From Pelobates cultripes (taxonomy: Eukaryota > Chordata > Amphibia > Anura > Pelobatidae), in assembly GCA_933207985.1 (NCBI GenBank), contig OW240917.1, forward strand, positions 119,848,754 through 119,912,753: a stretch of DNA of 64,000 nucleotides, read 5' to 3'. How positions within the stretch are numbered: position 1 is the first letter of the stretch; each line of letters opens with the position of its first letter. A model generated the notes under the pieces. That model made no database searches, had not been told where the DNA came from, and was given only the letters and a program-made list of their open reading frames with translations. A program made the translations under genes and the position numbers. Shown here in pieces: positions 19,928-31,778 of this stretch.

Positions 19928-20421
19928 TTAAAGGACCACTCTAGGCACCCAGACCACTTCAGCTTAATGAAGTGGTCTGGGTGCCAGGTCCTTCTAGGGT
20001 TAACCCATTTTTTCATAATTATAGCAGTTTCAGAGAAACTGCTATAATTATGAATGGGTTAAGCCTTCCCCCTAATCCTCTAGTGGCTGTCTCATTGACA
20101 GCCACTAGAGGGGCGCTGCTAGTTTCACTGTGAAAACACAGTGAGAAGCTACCAGTTCATAGAAAGCATTGTAAATGCTTTCTATGAGACCTGTTGAATG
20201 CGCCAAGAAGCTCTTGCCGGCTGCGGCAAGATTCAAATGGGCGCTTTAACGGAGGATCGGAGGAGGAGAGCTCCCCGCCCAGCGCTGGAAAAAGGTAAGT
20301 TTTTACCCCTTTCCCCTTCCAGAGCCGGGCGGGAGGGGGTCCCTGAGGGTGGGGGCACCCTCAGGGCACTATAGTGCCAGGAAAACGAGTATGTTTTCCT
20401 GGCACTATAGTGGTCCTTTAA
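19928..20421. mobile_element. TTAA hairpin-chain element, complete (494 bp)
   Basis: Begins TTAAAGGACCACTCTAGG and ends, inverted, with CACTATAGTGGTCCTTTAA, flanked by TTAA on both sides. The interior is a series of separate perfect or near-perfect hairpins: about 19947-19984, 20005-20061, 20076-20116, 20127-20148, 20159-20189, 20341-20369 and 20367-20410. There is no coding potential. The TTAA target suggests piggyBac-like mobilisation, by inference. Confidence 0.85.
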
Positions 20422-20949
20422 AACACCAGAATCGTACTTAGGGGGAGTTGGGAGTGGCCAGTCCTTTGTGACAGGCAGCAGGGGGATGCACAGAGCATGT
20501 GGCAAGTGCCCTTCTGCCACTGGCTTGTCACTGACTGTGGAACAGGCGTCAAGGAGCTGCTGGAATCTCTATGCATTAATGTCCCAATTGGAACCAGGAT
20601 GTGACATCACCCCAACCTTTAAAGTGAGCTAAGCAATTAGTACAGAGATTGGTCCCAGTACCAAACCACTGGACCCCAGTGATGGAATTTCACTCCAGAG
20701 TAGGAAAAGTGAGACTGGATAGATCTGATTGTAAAATCCCTCCCTTCACCCAAAGTAAAATTAAAATTAAGTGTATGTGTATATGAGTTTAAAAAAAAAA
20801 AGTCTGTACTTTTTTTTTTGCAAAAACAGCATATCCAATTATTTAATAATTAATATGTATATGAAAAAGTTGTTGATCCAATGAGAAATCTACTTGCCAT
20901 TATGGAATCAAGAAGGATCCCCTTTCCCCCTCTCCTCTTCCCCCTCCTT
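20422..20949. other. Intergenic, nothing recognised
   Basis: No gene or clear repeat apart from short A/T runs near 20790-20820. Confidence 0.5.
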
Positions 20950-23282
20950 TTAGAGGAATATTGACTTCAATGTTCCCATTAACCCACCTTTGACCTCTAC
21001 TCGGGCTATCAAGTGGGCTAATTCTCCCACCCATGTAGCTGGCAATACCCCTGACCTAACCTACTCTTATGCATGTACAGTATCTAATATCTGCAACACT
21101 CCATTTCCTCTCTCTGATCACCACCTCTTATTGTTTTCTCTCGTGCACCCCCTCACCCAACAACCTCAGCCTAACCCCCCCTCAACTCAGGAGGGACCTT
21201 AATTTTCTTGATCTCCAGCAGCTGTCAGCTGATATTGATTCACAACTGCCATCCATCCCTTCCCTCTCCTGTCCACTTGCCATCTCTGTATATAACACTA
21301 CCCTCACCTCTGCCTTAAACACTACAGCACCACTCCAAACAAGCACCTCAAGAAGGACCTGCCCCCAACCATGGCATACTAAATCAACACGCTACCTGCA
21401 AAGATGCTCCCGTTGTGCTGAACTCTCCTGGAGGAAGTCTCGCACCCAGTCAGTCTTTCTCCATTATAGATTCATATTGTGTTCATACAGCGCAGCCCTT
21501 GCCCTCGCCAAACAGTCCTACTTTTCCTCTCTCATTAGTTCATGCTCCCGCAGTCCCAGACATCTTTAATTCTCTTCTTCGCCCTGCGGTGGCCACCCCC
21601 CAAACTAACCTTACTGCCGATAGTTTTGCATGTTACTTTACCGACAAGATTGAACAGCTAAGGAAAGAATTCTCACCTCCTTCCCATTTCCTTTCTCAAC
21701 CACACATAGATCATGACTTTCCTACCCTTCAGACGTTCTCCCTGGCTACTGACCAAGACGTGGCTGCTCTTCTCTTTTCTCTCACCCCACCACTTGCCAG
21801 TTCGATCCTGTCCCATCTCACCTTATTAGATCTCTCTCCACTTGTCTCGTGCCATCCTTAACACAAATCTTCAACTGCTCTCTCTCTTCTGGCATTGTCC
21901 CTGCTGACCTTAAACATGCCACTGTAGTACCTATCCTGAAAAAAAACATCTCTTGACCCATCCTCCACCTCTAACTATCATCCTATATCCCTGCTACCTT
22001 TTTCCTCAAAGCTTCTGGAAAGACTTGTCTTTACCCGTATGTCTCACTTCCTCAATTCCAACTCTCTCCTTGACCCTCTGCAATCTGGCTTCCGCCCTCT
22101 CCACTCTACTGAGACTGCGCTTATCAAAGTAACTAACGACCTAATCGCAGCTAAATCCAAAGGCCACTACTCCATACTAATTCTTCTTGACCTCTCTGCT
22201 GCCTTTGACACAGTTGATCATGCTCTCCTTCAAACTCTTCAATCACTCGGTCTCTGTGACTCTGTCCTCTCGTGGTTTTCCTCTTATCTTTCCCAATGCT
22301 CATTCAGTGTCTCCTTTTCTAATGATACCTCCTCCCCTCGTACTGTCTCGGTTGGAGTCCCCCAAGGCTCTGTACTTGGTCCCCTTTTATTTTCTCTTTA
22401 TACTGCCTCTCTTGGCAAACTTATTACATCTTTTGGATTCCACTACCACCTGTACGCTGATGACACCCAGATATATCTCTCCTCCCCGGACCTCTCCCCT
22501 GCCGTCCTGCAATGTGTCACTGCTTGCATTTCTTCCATCTCTGAATGGATGTCCTCCCGCTTTATGAAACTCAATCTCTTTAAAATTGAGCTCCTTGTCT
22601 TTCCTCCTCCTAATACTGATCCTCCTCGTTCGCTCTCCCTTCAAGTTTGTGGTACCCACATCAGTTCATCCTTGCAAGCGCGCTGTCTTGGCGTCATACT
22701 TGATTCTGGCCTCACCTTTGAGCCTCACATCCAATATGTTGCCAAAACCTGCACATTCCATCATAAAAACATAGCCCGCATCCGCCCCTTTCTTACGCAA
22801 GATGCTACCAAGGAGCTTGTCCATGCTCTAGTAATTTCCCGCATGGATTATTGTAATCCTCTCCTGATTGGTCTTCCCAAAAGCCGTACTGCACCGCTAC
22901 AGTCCAAAATGAACGCTGCTGCCAGACTGATTTTTCTCTCTAGTCGGTTCTCTCACAACTCACCCCTCTGTCAGGCCTTACATTGGCTTCCTGTAAGCTA
23001 CTAATTCACACGTATAAAGCACTGAACAACTCTAGCCCCTCTTATATCTCTTCACAGATCCATAGGTATGTCCCTTTTCGGTCTCTCTGCTCTGCCCGTG
23101 ACCACCTCCTGTCTGTTATCCGCACCCGTACAGCCAACTCACGCTGGCAGGACTTCTCGCGGGCGGCTCCCTTCCTATGGAATAGCCTGCCTACCACCAT
23201 CAGACTCTCCCCTAGTCTTGCATCCTTTAAGAAGTGCCTTAAAACCCATCTCTTTAGGAAAGCTTATGGCCTCCCAGATTAA
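20950..23282 (+). pseudogene. L2-type endonuclease/reverse transcriptase remnant
   Basis: The endonuclease end is visible as PLSDHHLLLFSL near 21105. The reverse transcriptase blocks lie at 22039-23004: [48 protein letters not shown] and the active site [10 protein letters not shown]. The C-terminal part at 22983-23282 includes RDHLLSVIRTRTANSRW and FSRAAPFLWNSLP. Frameshifts near 21150, 21560 and 22980, and a stop near 21860, break it into pieces. The RT domain itself is open over 321 codons. Confidence 0.92.
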
Positions 23283-23550
23283 CCTCTACCTCACATACCT
23301 GTCTCTTGCTCTCTCCTAAAGAGCAGCCCACCTTATTTGACTGCAAATTCCTGTCCTATTGTGTTTTACACCCCACCAACCTATAGAATATAAGCTCGTT
23401 TGAGCAGGGTCCTCTCCAACCTATCGTTCCTGTAAGTTTTTTGTAATTGTCCTATTTATAGTTAAATCCCCCACTCATAACACTGTAAAGTGCTACGGAA
23501 TCTGTTGGCGCTATATAAATGGCAATTATAATAATAATAATAATAATAAA
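20950..23550 (+). mobile_element. L2-type LINE, 5'-truncated
   Basis: The copy begins in the end of the endonuclease domain and runs through the reverse transcriptase to a characteristic 3' tail (ACTGTAAAGTGCTACGGAAT, then GGCGCTATATAAATGGC and a (TAA)n run at 23528-23550). The same tail appears at 14721-14770, 30325-30385 and 34884-34940. Confidence 0.9.
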
Positions 23551-24663
23551 TACATTTTGTGTTTATTGCCTTCACTTGGATCAAGAGCATAAATGAATAG
23601 GTTTAAAAAATTAAACGTGATGGACTTGATTTTGAGCTTCAAGAGTATGTGTGTTTAGATGAATGTGCATCACTGGTCTCTCTCTATCTCTCTCTATTTA
23701 TTTTTTAAAGAAAACAGTTTTTGGTGAAAGTAATCCTTCCTATACTGTGTTCTGGTGCAAAGACTCCCTGCAGCTCGATCTTCCTCCGCTGAAATCACTC
23801 TTCATCAGGGGAAGCAAGGAGGAGTGAGGTGTGCCGCCATTGGCTGTCACATGCTGGCATCAGATACCAATTTTACACAGAATTGGTATTAGCCAGCCTG
23901 GAACTCCTATTCCTGGCTAGCTAATGATGCCCCAATGATCCTGCCGTAGGTGGGTTTACAGCAGCAGCAGAGGGGTTAATCTCGATATGTACAGTATTCA
24001 TTGCTAAACATTGCACATACAGACTCCAGGCACCATGACCACTTCAAATAAATGAAGTGGACATGGTGCTGGGAGTAACCTTTTAAGTAACATTTAATCT
24101 CTGTATTTTATTTCTCAGTATTGTTACAGCATCTTGATGCTATTCCATCAGTTGTGAAGCTGATACAGGCAGAAATACATTAAATGCACTAAAATAGCTT
24201 GCTGACGGATCAGTTGTATTTTAAGCTTTGAACATGCCAGCCTATATTTAGCATTATCTCCAAGAGTGTAATGGTGATAAATAATATCCAAGGCCAGGGA
24301 GCAGTTTCCCATGAAAACCAGTGGACTCTGAGTGGGATTCAGAGTGTTTGTTATGGAAATCATAGAAGTATTAGCAGTGTTTAATATTCACCAATAAAAC
24401 AATTGCAAGATAACTCACAGCTTTGGCTATGCTAGGCATGCACAAAATCGAAAGTTAGTAAAAATGATGGCTAAAATTATAATATTCTTAAAATTAGGTA
24501 TAAAAAAATGTGATTCAATGCAGAACAAGTCACATTAGTGATTTAGATATAGCAAGGCAAAATACTTGAAATTTTGAATACACAGTACTAATATTGGGAG
24601 ATATTCTATTTGATGGTCACTGGCCATTACTTAAGATGATTTTTGGCTAACAGGGCCAAGTGA
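23551..24663. other. Intergenic with a hairpin-element scrap
   Basis: A hairpin at about 24023-24079 (GGCACCATGACCACTTC / GAAGTGGACATGGTGC) matches the ACCACTTC hairpin of the TTAA elements, so a decayed copy probably ends there. The rest is unrecognised. Confidence 0.45.
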
Positions 24664-25109
24664 TTAAAGGGATACTATAGTACCAAAAAAACAAAGCCAT
24701 TTTCCTGGCAGTATACGTTCATACACTGCCCCTCTCCCTTGCGCCCCTTGTCCTGCGGCGCTGCCACTTAAGTCACTTACCTGAATCCAGCATTGATGTC
24801 CCTCGGCGCAGGGTCATGATCTGCCCACGCTTCTTCCCTGCCGATGTCAGCCTGGCGGGGGAGACCTAATGCGCATCCACGAAAAGTACCATGCTTGCAT
24901 TAGGATTCCCTATAGGTAAGCATTGTTTCAATGCTCTCCTCTGGGGATTTGATTGACGCTGGATGTCCTCATGCATAGCATGAGGACATCCAGCGTCAAT
25001 TTCTCAGAAACTGCAATAATTACCATTGCAGGGTTAACGGTGTTATGACATTGCACCCAGATCACTTCAAAGAGCTGAAGTGGTCTGGGTGCCTGTAGTG
25101 TCCCTTTAA
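24664..25109. mobile_element. TTAA hairpin-chain element, complete (446 bp)
   Basis: TTAA at both ends. The left end is TTAAAGGGATACTATAG; the right end, inverted, is TGTAGTGTCCCTTTAA. Hairpins lie at 24953-24997 (GACGCTGGATGTCC arms) and 25054-25092 (GCACCCAGATCACTTC arms). The latter matches the first hairpin of 19928-20421, so this copy is in the opposite orientation. Confidence 0.8.
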
Positions 25110-25364
25110 GCATTCAGCACAAAGGTTCACAGACTCTTCCACCAATTGCAGTTATAAACAGGTTCACATAGTCAGCAACTATATTAAGGTAGATTGTGAT
25201 ATTTAAATGATGCTCAAATTTCAAGGCATCTAAAAATCTGTACACCACCACCTGCCTGAATGTTTAACAGAAGGTAGAAGGCATGTATTGATTCAGGTTG
25301 ACTATGCCAAATTCGTATCCTGCTATCTGCATGTCAAAGAAGAAATCAGCGTTTGCCAAACTAG

Positions 25365-25380
25365 GCAACTATGCTACTGT
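25365..25380. repeat. 16-bp target duplication (left)
   Basis: GCAACTATGCTACTGT, identical to 27216-27231. Confidence 0.92.
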
Positions 25381-25722
25381 ATACAAAAAATAGGGGATAA
25401 TCTGCTAAATCAATGACAAGAACAGTACATAGCGCATAACTGTGTATATGAATAAACCAAGTGTAAAATTCACAAATGGCCACTCACACTCTCGCTGAAA
25501 TTAGAAAGCCTTTAGAATAAATTCCTTTTTCAGCATGAATGCCTTTTCAGAATCAATTCTTCCATCTCTATTCAATATCTCATGGATTGGCTGAAAGGTG
25601 TGTGCTCAAGAAAAAAAATGCAATAAAATTGTAGTGCACATTTAAAAATGTAGTAAAAATAAATTTAATAACTTACATCAAGATATAAAACAACAGATGT
25701 AATCTCACTGTCACCACCAGGG

Positions 25723-25762
25723 GTCCTACGCGTTTCGCCGTGTATAGGACTTCCTCAGGGAC
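25723..25762 (-). ncRNA. Hammerhead-like ribozyme motif (possibly degenerate)
   Basis: On the minus strand, in order: stem I strand GUCC; core CUGAGGA (fits CUGANGA); stem II GUC/GGC with loop CUAUACAC; core GAAA; a minimal stem III (C, two-base loop GC, G) with cleavage triplet GUA; then stem I partner GGAC. An unpaired A between CUGAGGA and stem II is unfavourable, so activity is doubtful. Confidence 0.5.
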
Positions 25763-26209
25763 TTCAGTGATAAGCAATGACAGAAAACAAATGAACAATA
25801 ACAATCCCTTCCCTCCTCCACCCTTTATACCTCCCCCAATGTCCACATAACAATTTATTCAATTCAGGTGTTTCAATTTTCGGTCCGGCATCTATGACGG
25901 CATCCTGTGTGCCCTTCGATCCCTTGTGCGTTCCACCATGTGTTCCACTGCTGAAACCCGGAAGTTCGCCGTGACTGGTCTATTTCTTCTCTATGTTCCT
26001 CGTAGGAACAAGCAAATTCAACATGTGTGGACCGGAGGCAAAGAAGAGAGGGGGAGGGATGTTAAACACTCAAAATGGCACTACTGTGTTTAAATGTGCT
26101 ATTATGCACATATATTTAATAAATAGCTTTTGCAGCCTGCTTACAATACTATACAGACATAAAATAAATACATCATACCAATATATGAAACATACTAATA
26201 TTAAAGTAA

Positions 26210-26760
26210 GAATAAAAATAAGAATATGAAATGAATAATATTTGGAAAAAAATATATATATATAATAATACAAATAAAAATACGAATAAAAATAAAATAA
26301 AAGTAAGAAAAAAAATGAAATTAAAAATAAAGATAAAAATAAAAATAATAATAATAATAAAATAAAGATACAAATAAAAAATATATACTAGAAAATTCCT
26401 TTTCTTTATCAACAGTACACACACTTTTAAGATGAACAAAATGTGATGTCCCAACCTATGTTGCATTTTCTCCATTATTCCATGGGATATAAAATATCCA
26501 TAGTACCTCCAAATAAATCTTTTTTTCTCTCATAAATGGAAATTCTCAAAAAAAGAATTAAATCGATTTAAGGTCAATATCCCCACTCAATTGAAATTGG
26601 ATAATCTAAATAGAATAAAAAATGGAATTAAATTGAATTGAGAAATCTAGAATAGAATTCAATTAATTTAGAATTAATATAATTAGAATTTGACTAGAAT
26701 TAAATATTTTAATTAGATCTTAATTTAAATTCAATATAAACAAACAAACAAGGGGGAATA
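26210..26760. repeat. A/T-rich simple sequence
   Basis: AAAATAAAAATA-type runs followed by GAATT-rich sequence. The frames found here are low-complexity. Confidence 0.8.
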
Positions 26761-27215
26761 ATTTGATCATCCAAGTTACCCCCTTTAAATTCAATGGTGT
26801 AAAAAATATCTACTTTCCATACCACAAAAAGAATATGGAAAAAATGCAGCATTTACATTAATAGATATTGAATAGAGATATTGAATAGAGATATTGAATA
26901 GAGATGGAAGAATTGATTCTGAAAAGGCATTCATGCTGAAAAAGGAATTTATTCTAAAGGATTTCTAATTTCGGCGAGAGTGTGAGTGGCCATTTGTGAA
27001 TTTTACACTTGGTTTATTCATATACACAGTTATGCGCTATGTACTGTTCTTGTCATTGATTTAGCAGATTATCCTCTATTTTTTTGTATACATTCCATTG
27101 AAGACAAGAGGAAGTCTTTAGGGAAGTCCTACCTGGTTCAGGGAGGTTTTTTTCTGCTTATTGTTTACCGAGCACTTATTGCACTGTGGTTTGTGCACAC
27201 ATATATTGTTTTCTT

Positions 27216-27231
27216 GCAACTATGCTACTGT
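27216..27231. repeat. 16-bp target duplication (right)
   Basis: GCAACTATGCTACTGT, identical to 25365-25380. Confidence 0.92.
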
Positions 27232-27789
27232 CCTGTTTTGGTGCTGATGACATACCAGACTGCTGTGAGCAAGTTATGTGACATCACATGGCACTACAAA
27301 TTGCTTTGTATTTGACTCTCTTGAATACTGAAAGTGTGCAAAGCAGTGGAGCTGTTTTTGATTACAATACCTTGTAAATATGAAATCTAGTTTATGTAAT
27401 GGAACCAGAAAAGGTTGGTTTAGGAACTGTTTTCTGCTAGAATGGAATCTAAACTTTGAAAAAATATTGGAGAACAATGTGATTAATTGCTGCCAATAAT
27501 TACAATTCACTATTCAAACAAGTTATACTATTAGCCAGAAGAGAATTCTTCTGATGATCTTCAGATAAGGATAATCTCCAAATAAATGGAAGGACAAATG
27601 GAATGTTTCAACACTCCTGTGGGTAAAATCCTAAGTCATGGAACAAGAACTTCTCTGTTTATACATATAAGGCTAATATTAGGATCTGGAATCTCTCTAG
27701 GCACATGTAATCAGTATAAACATTTAAATGTTGTAAAATGTACTCCCTTCCATTTCTGCTATCTTTTAAGCATATTCTTACTATTCCAT
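27232..27789. other. Intergenic, nothing recognised
   Basis: No gene or repeat identified. Confidence 0.5.
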
Positions 27790-28025
27790 TATTGGCTGTG
27801 AGGTGGGTAGGGGACTGTATGGTGGGTAGGGGGGTTGTAAGGTGGGTAGGGGGACTGTGAGTTGGTAGGTGTTCTGTAAGGTGGGTAGGGAGGCTCACTG
27901 ACAGACAGACACACACTCATTTACAGACACACACACTCACAGACACACTGACAGATATACACACACAGACTCACTGACAGGCAGACACACACACACACAC
28001 ATCACACATTTCCCCCAAACACTCA
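27790..28025. repeat. Two adjoining minisatellites
   Basis: First a GGTGGGTAGGGGGACTGTGA-type repeat (27797-27892), then a CACAGACACACTGACAGA-type repeat (27893-28003). Confidence 0.9.
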
Positions 28026-28151
28026 CAGATTTTTTTTTTAAATCCACCCAGCCTCCCTACATTTGGAAGAGCTGGGTGGATTTTTTACCTGGGGTCCAGT
28101 GGGGCTGCTGGCCGGTCTGTGCAGGTAGGAAGGCAGGTGGGTGGTTAAACT

Positions 28152-28310
28152 CCAGGCGGGCGGTGAGGGAGCGTTGATCAGAGAGCTCTCCCTGCTCGGC
28201 TCCCTCACGTGACGTCATATTCCGGCTCCCCGCATCACTCTGCGGTGCTCGAGGGAGCTGAGCAGGGAGTGCTCACAGATCAATGCTCCCTCGCCGCCCG
28301 CCTGCCCCGA
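28152..28310. repeat. Long GC-rich inverted repeat
   Basis: About 28154-28209 and 28248-28308 are near-perfect inverted copies of roughly 55 bp (AGGCGGGCGGTGAGGGAGCG arm), separated by about 40 bp. The stretch could be a GC-rich end of a mobile element. No coding content recognised. Confidence 0.75.
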
Positions 28311-28614
28311 GGCTAACAAGGCAAATGCCTTGTTTGCCTCGCGTACAAACAAGCCCTGCAGGACCACAAATGGGAACGGCATTCCTGCTGTGGAAAAATT
28401 GCAGGAATGACGTTCCTATGCGTTCCTGCAGGACTCGAGCCCTGTCTGACAGAGAGTATCCTTGTGTGTGTGAATGCATGTCTCTGTGAGCATGTTTGCG
28501 TTTTTGTCTGGGACGTATGTGTATGGGGTAGCTGCTTGAAGTGTGTTGTGTGTATGAGGGTCTGCCTGTAGCCTTTGTGCATTGTGTTTATGGCAAAGCT
28601 ATGTTTCCTGACCC

Positions 28615-28875
28615 CCTTAATCAATCTCTGCCCCCCTTAATCAAACTGAGCCACCTTTAATCAGACTCTGCCTCCCTTCACCATTCCCTGCCCCCTTAAT
28701 CAGACTCTGCCCCCCTTCATCAGACCCTGCCCCCTTCACCAGTCCCCTGCCCCTTAATCAGACCCTGACCCCTTCATCAGACCCTCACCCCCTTAATCAA
28801 ACTCTGCCCCCCTTCACCAGATCCTGTCACCCTTCACCAGTCCCCTGCCCGCTCTTCATCAACCCCCTGCCCCAC
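28615..28875. repeat. Minisatellite, CCCCTTAATCAGACTCTGCC type
   Basis: About a dozen variable units alternating CCCTTAATCAGA and CCCTTCACCAG, ending at CCACTTTAATAAAAGG near 28880. Confidence 0.85.
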
Positions 28876-28879
28876 TTTA

Positions 28880-29274
28880 ATAAAAGGAAATATATTTGGT
28901 TGAAAAAAAAACACAAAAAAAATAAAATATAAGAACAGGTACTCACTTTGAAGGCTGCTTCTCCCTGGATCCATCTTCCCACTCCTGTAGAGTCTGCAGA
29001 GCACTGGCCGCCACTTACTGAGCAGATCCTTCCGTGGCTCTCTGTGAGACGCAGCACTTGGACGCTGCGCCCCTAAGCTCCTCCTCCACGCTCCGGACCT
29101 GGCTTCCTGCATAGTAGCTGGCAGCTGCATACTGGATTGCTGCAGCTTGCCTCTCCCCATCTCGGTCCGGCCTGTTGTGAGTGACCAACTGCGAGCTGTG
29201 TCGGCAGCCCGGCTCCCCTGTTGCCATGGCGCCCTGTGCAGCCGCACAGCTCGCACACTCCAAAAATGGCCCAG
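28880..29274. other. GC-rich unassigned segment
   Basis: Overlapping minus-strand frames here (for example 28834-29358) resemble nothing I know, and three compete in the same place. I treat them as chance frames in GC-rich DNA. Confidence 0.4.
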
Positions 29275-29480
29275 GGTGGGCATTACGAGTACACAGCCAT
29301 GCCTTTTGGACTCTGCAATGCCCTGACTATTTTCCAGGATCCTATAAATGATGTTCATTTATCCATTCATTTGTCATACACATGGATGATATCCTCATCT
29401 ACACTAAAGATATTGCTACTCACCATGGCCATGTTGAACTTTGGTTGGTCTTTTTGATCAGTGTGAAGTGCACTTCTTGG
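29275..29480 (+). pseudogene. Gypsy-type reverse transcriptase fragment
   Basis: The translation includes [20 protein letters not shown], close to the [20 protein letters not shown] block of the intact pol at 8153-11854. After one frameshift it continues through MDDILIYTKD, the RT active site with Tyr-Leu replaced or lost before DD. Only about 70 codons remain, with no LTR in sight. It is an old scrap of a sushi-like element. Confidence 0.85.
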
Positions 29481-31778
29481 GTTACTAGAATTGTTTGCTG
29501 ATATTAATGTATTTTAATCCCTGGGTGTCCTACTGTTTTTTGTTTTTTTGTGAGTGAGACACTGACAATCATTGTGTGAGTGTATTTAGATGCACACTGT
29601 CAGTGCTTTGTTACACTATTAATATGTCTAACTGCTGCATTGCTTTCAACCGCTATTTTGTTACTCCACGTACCTCATCTACGGGCCCCATTGTTATATC
29701 CTTACAACCAACTACCTCCACTTCCCAACCATCCTAACCTGCTAATTGATTGCATGGATATTGACTTTGGATTAAATTAGGGGATTCCTCTAATTATCTT
29801 CTGTCTCGGACTGTTTCTCTCATACTGAAAGGAATATCGAATTTATCATCACGGAATTCCCTCTCTGGAATGATCTCCCAGTTTGATTATTTGGCTTGGT
29901 TTATGGATGACTCCTTCTGGACTACTTTCTTGGTTTGATTTATTGGCTTGGATTAAGGATTTCTCTTTCAGAAGTGATTTCACAGATTTAACTCTTTGGC
30001 TTGGACTACTGAATTCCACTTTTATTATACCAATTTTATTAGATCTGCTTATATCTAAAGTGAACCTAGGTAACTGAAGATTACTGTTTACCTCTCCTGG
30101 AATTATTATTGCCTTAATCCTAAAAATGTTGCTGCTCCATCCTCCTGGAAGAATATAAATTTAAAAAAATTATCCAGTTATTTACGTAACATTTTTTCTC
30201 CTGCACTGTCAATATGACCAAAAAATCAAATCAAAACAGTTTATTTGCTGAACACTCAGTTGAAACGTTAAAATAGCTCAAATGAAAAAACAAACAAACA
30301 AAAGCCTCCAACTTCGGGGAGATTATTATTATTATTATTGGTATTTATATAGCGCCAGCTTATTCCTCAGCACTTTACTTTAGATAAAGATTTTTCCCAA
30401 AATATTAGCCTTTTTATAAATCCTTAGGTCAACTGTTCTGGCCTGTCTCGAGCTAATATATTGGATTAATCCACAGTTTTAGGGATCAGGAATTACAAAA
30501 AAAGCTCTCTTCAGCTTGAAAAACCTCAAGTTCCTTTCTGGATTAACAGATACTGGTTTATATATATTTATTTAATAATGCATTTTATCTCAAGCCTTGC
30601 TTGCTCCTTTTTATAATATGGACAAGTGATCGTAGTGTGGGATATATAGAAATAACATGTTCATTAATAAATTTAGGCAGTTGAATCACAAGTTGACTAA
30701 AATATTCCTTCCAATGTAATTATGATAGAATTAAGGCATATTTTGGGGGTAAAACTTTTGAGTAAACAGTAAACCTACATGTTAAAAATGTATAATTGCT
30801 ATATTAAGATATGCAAAAACATAGAGACTAAATTAACAACAAAACTGTACACTTTGTCTAACAAAATCTGTAACTATACTAATATGAATTAATATAAAAC
30901 ACATTCAGCCTGTTAGTCTATTAAAAGATGGAAAACAGACCAACACATAACACGTTTGCATTTTTTTCAGAAGCACTTGATAATTATGTATATACGCATG
31001 GTTTGTAGTTGTTTACATAAAATTGTTTTTGGAATAATTGGTGTTCTGTATATGCACTATACTTTATCCTCCATATAAATATATTTATACATGAGTTAGT
31101 AATTCGTTTAACCCAACTAGTTTCTAAGTTTATCTCAGAGTAAACAAATTGCAAGGTATGACTATTACTACTCCGTATTGTGGTCAAGACCACAACGGCT
31201 GGCCTTGTTTATGGTCATATACCAAATGGCATGACTGCTTTTAGCACTTGTAATTATGGCTTTAGGGAACACCCTTTTGAGGTGGGCAGTGGTGATGTGT
31301 CAAAGCAAAAGCAGCTTTAACAGTGTAAGAGAGAGGTGAGTGACACAGTGTATCACATTTGTCTCTGGCTCTCAAAGTGGTGGATCATGCCAAGTTATAA
31401 GAGCAAGCTCGGCTTGTTACCTGCCAGAATGATCATATCATTCTGTTTATTGGCACACCAACTAATCTGACTAATAGATATGTAATGCAAAATATTATTT
31501 AAATAAACACTCAGAATCAAAATGATCTAAACTAAGCATGACAAATAGAAGTTGCTGATGTGAGTCACTTTATGCAATGTCCAGTCCGTAATGAAGTGCC
31601 AGTGAGTCTAAAAGGCTTATCTGGGATGGATATAAATATGGATAATTGTAAGCTATTTATCAAGATAATGAAAATACAAAGTGTAAAAAAAACTATTAAA
31701 AATAAAAAATAGTCTTACGTGTAATTTTATTGAGTTTGCTGCAAATCCCTGCAACTTCATCTCCTGTAGTGAGCTCTT
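29481..31778. other. Intergenic with one LINE tail
   Basis: 30325-30385 is an inverted L2-type 3' tail ((ATT)n, then TATTTATATAGCGCC and CAGCACTTTA). The rest is AT-rich with no recognised gene. Confidence 0.5.

Larger units (their letters stand above)
25381..27215 (-). mobile_element. Inverted-repeat retroelement with hammerhead-like motif (PLE-like?)
   Basis: 1,835 bp bracketed by a perfect 16-bp duplication. It has long inverted repeats: about 25381-25572 against about 26893-27090. Matching blocks include ATAATCTGCTAAATCAATGA and its complement, and CCTTTTCAGAATCAATTCTT and its complement. The interior is AT-rich, with no open frame resembling a known protein. A long variable duplication points to target-primed insertion, not DNA transposition. 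Inverted repeats plus a hammerhead-like motif fit Penelope-like elements, but with no RT the class is an inference. Confidence 0.7.

Noticed and set aside
28834..29358. 174-codon minus-strand frame
   Set aside because: It overlaps two other long frames on the same strand in GC-rich DNA, has no family resemblance and runs into a minisatellite end.
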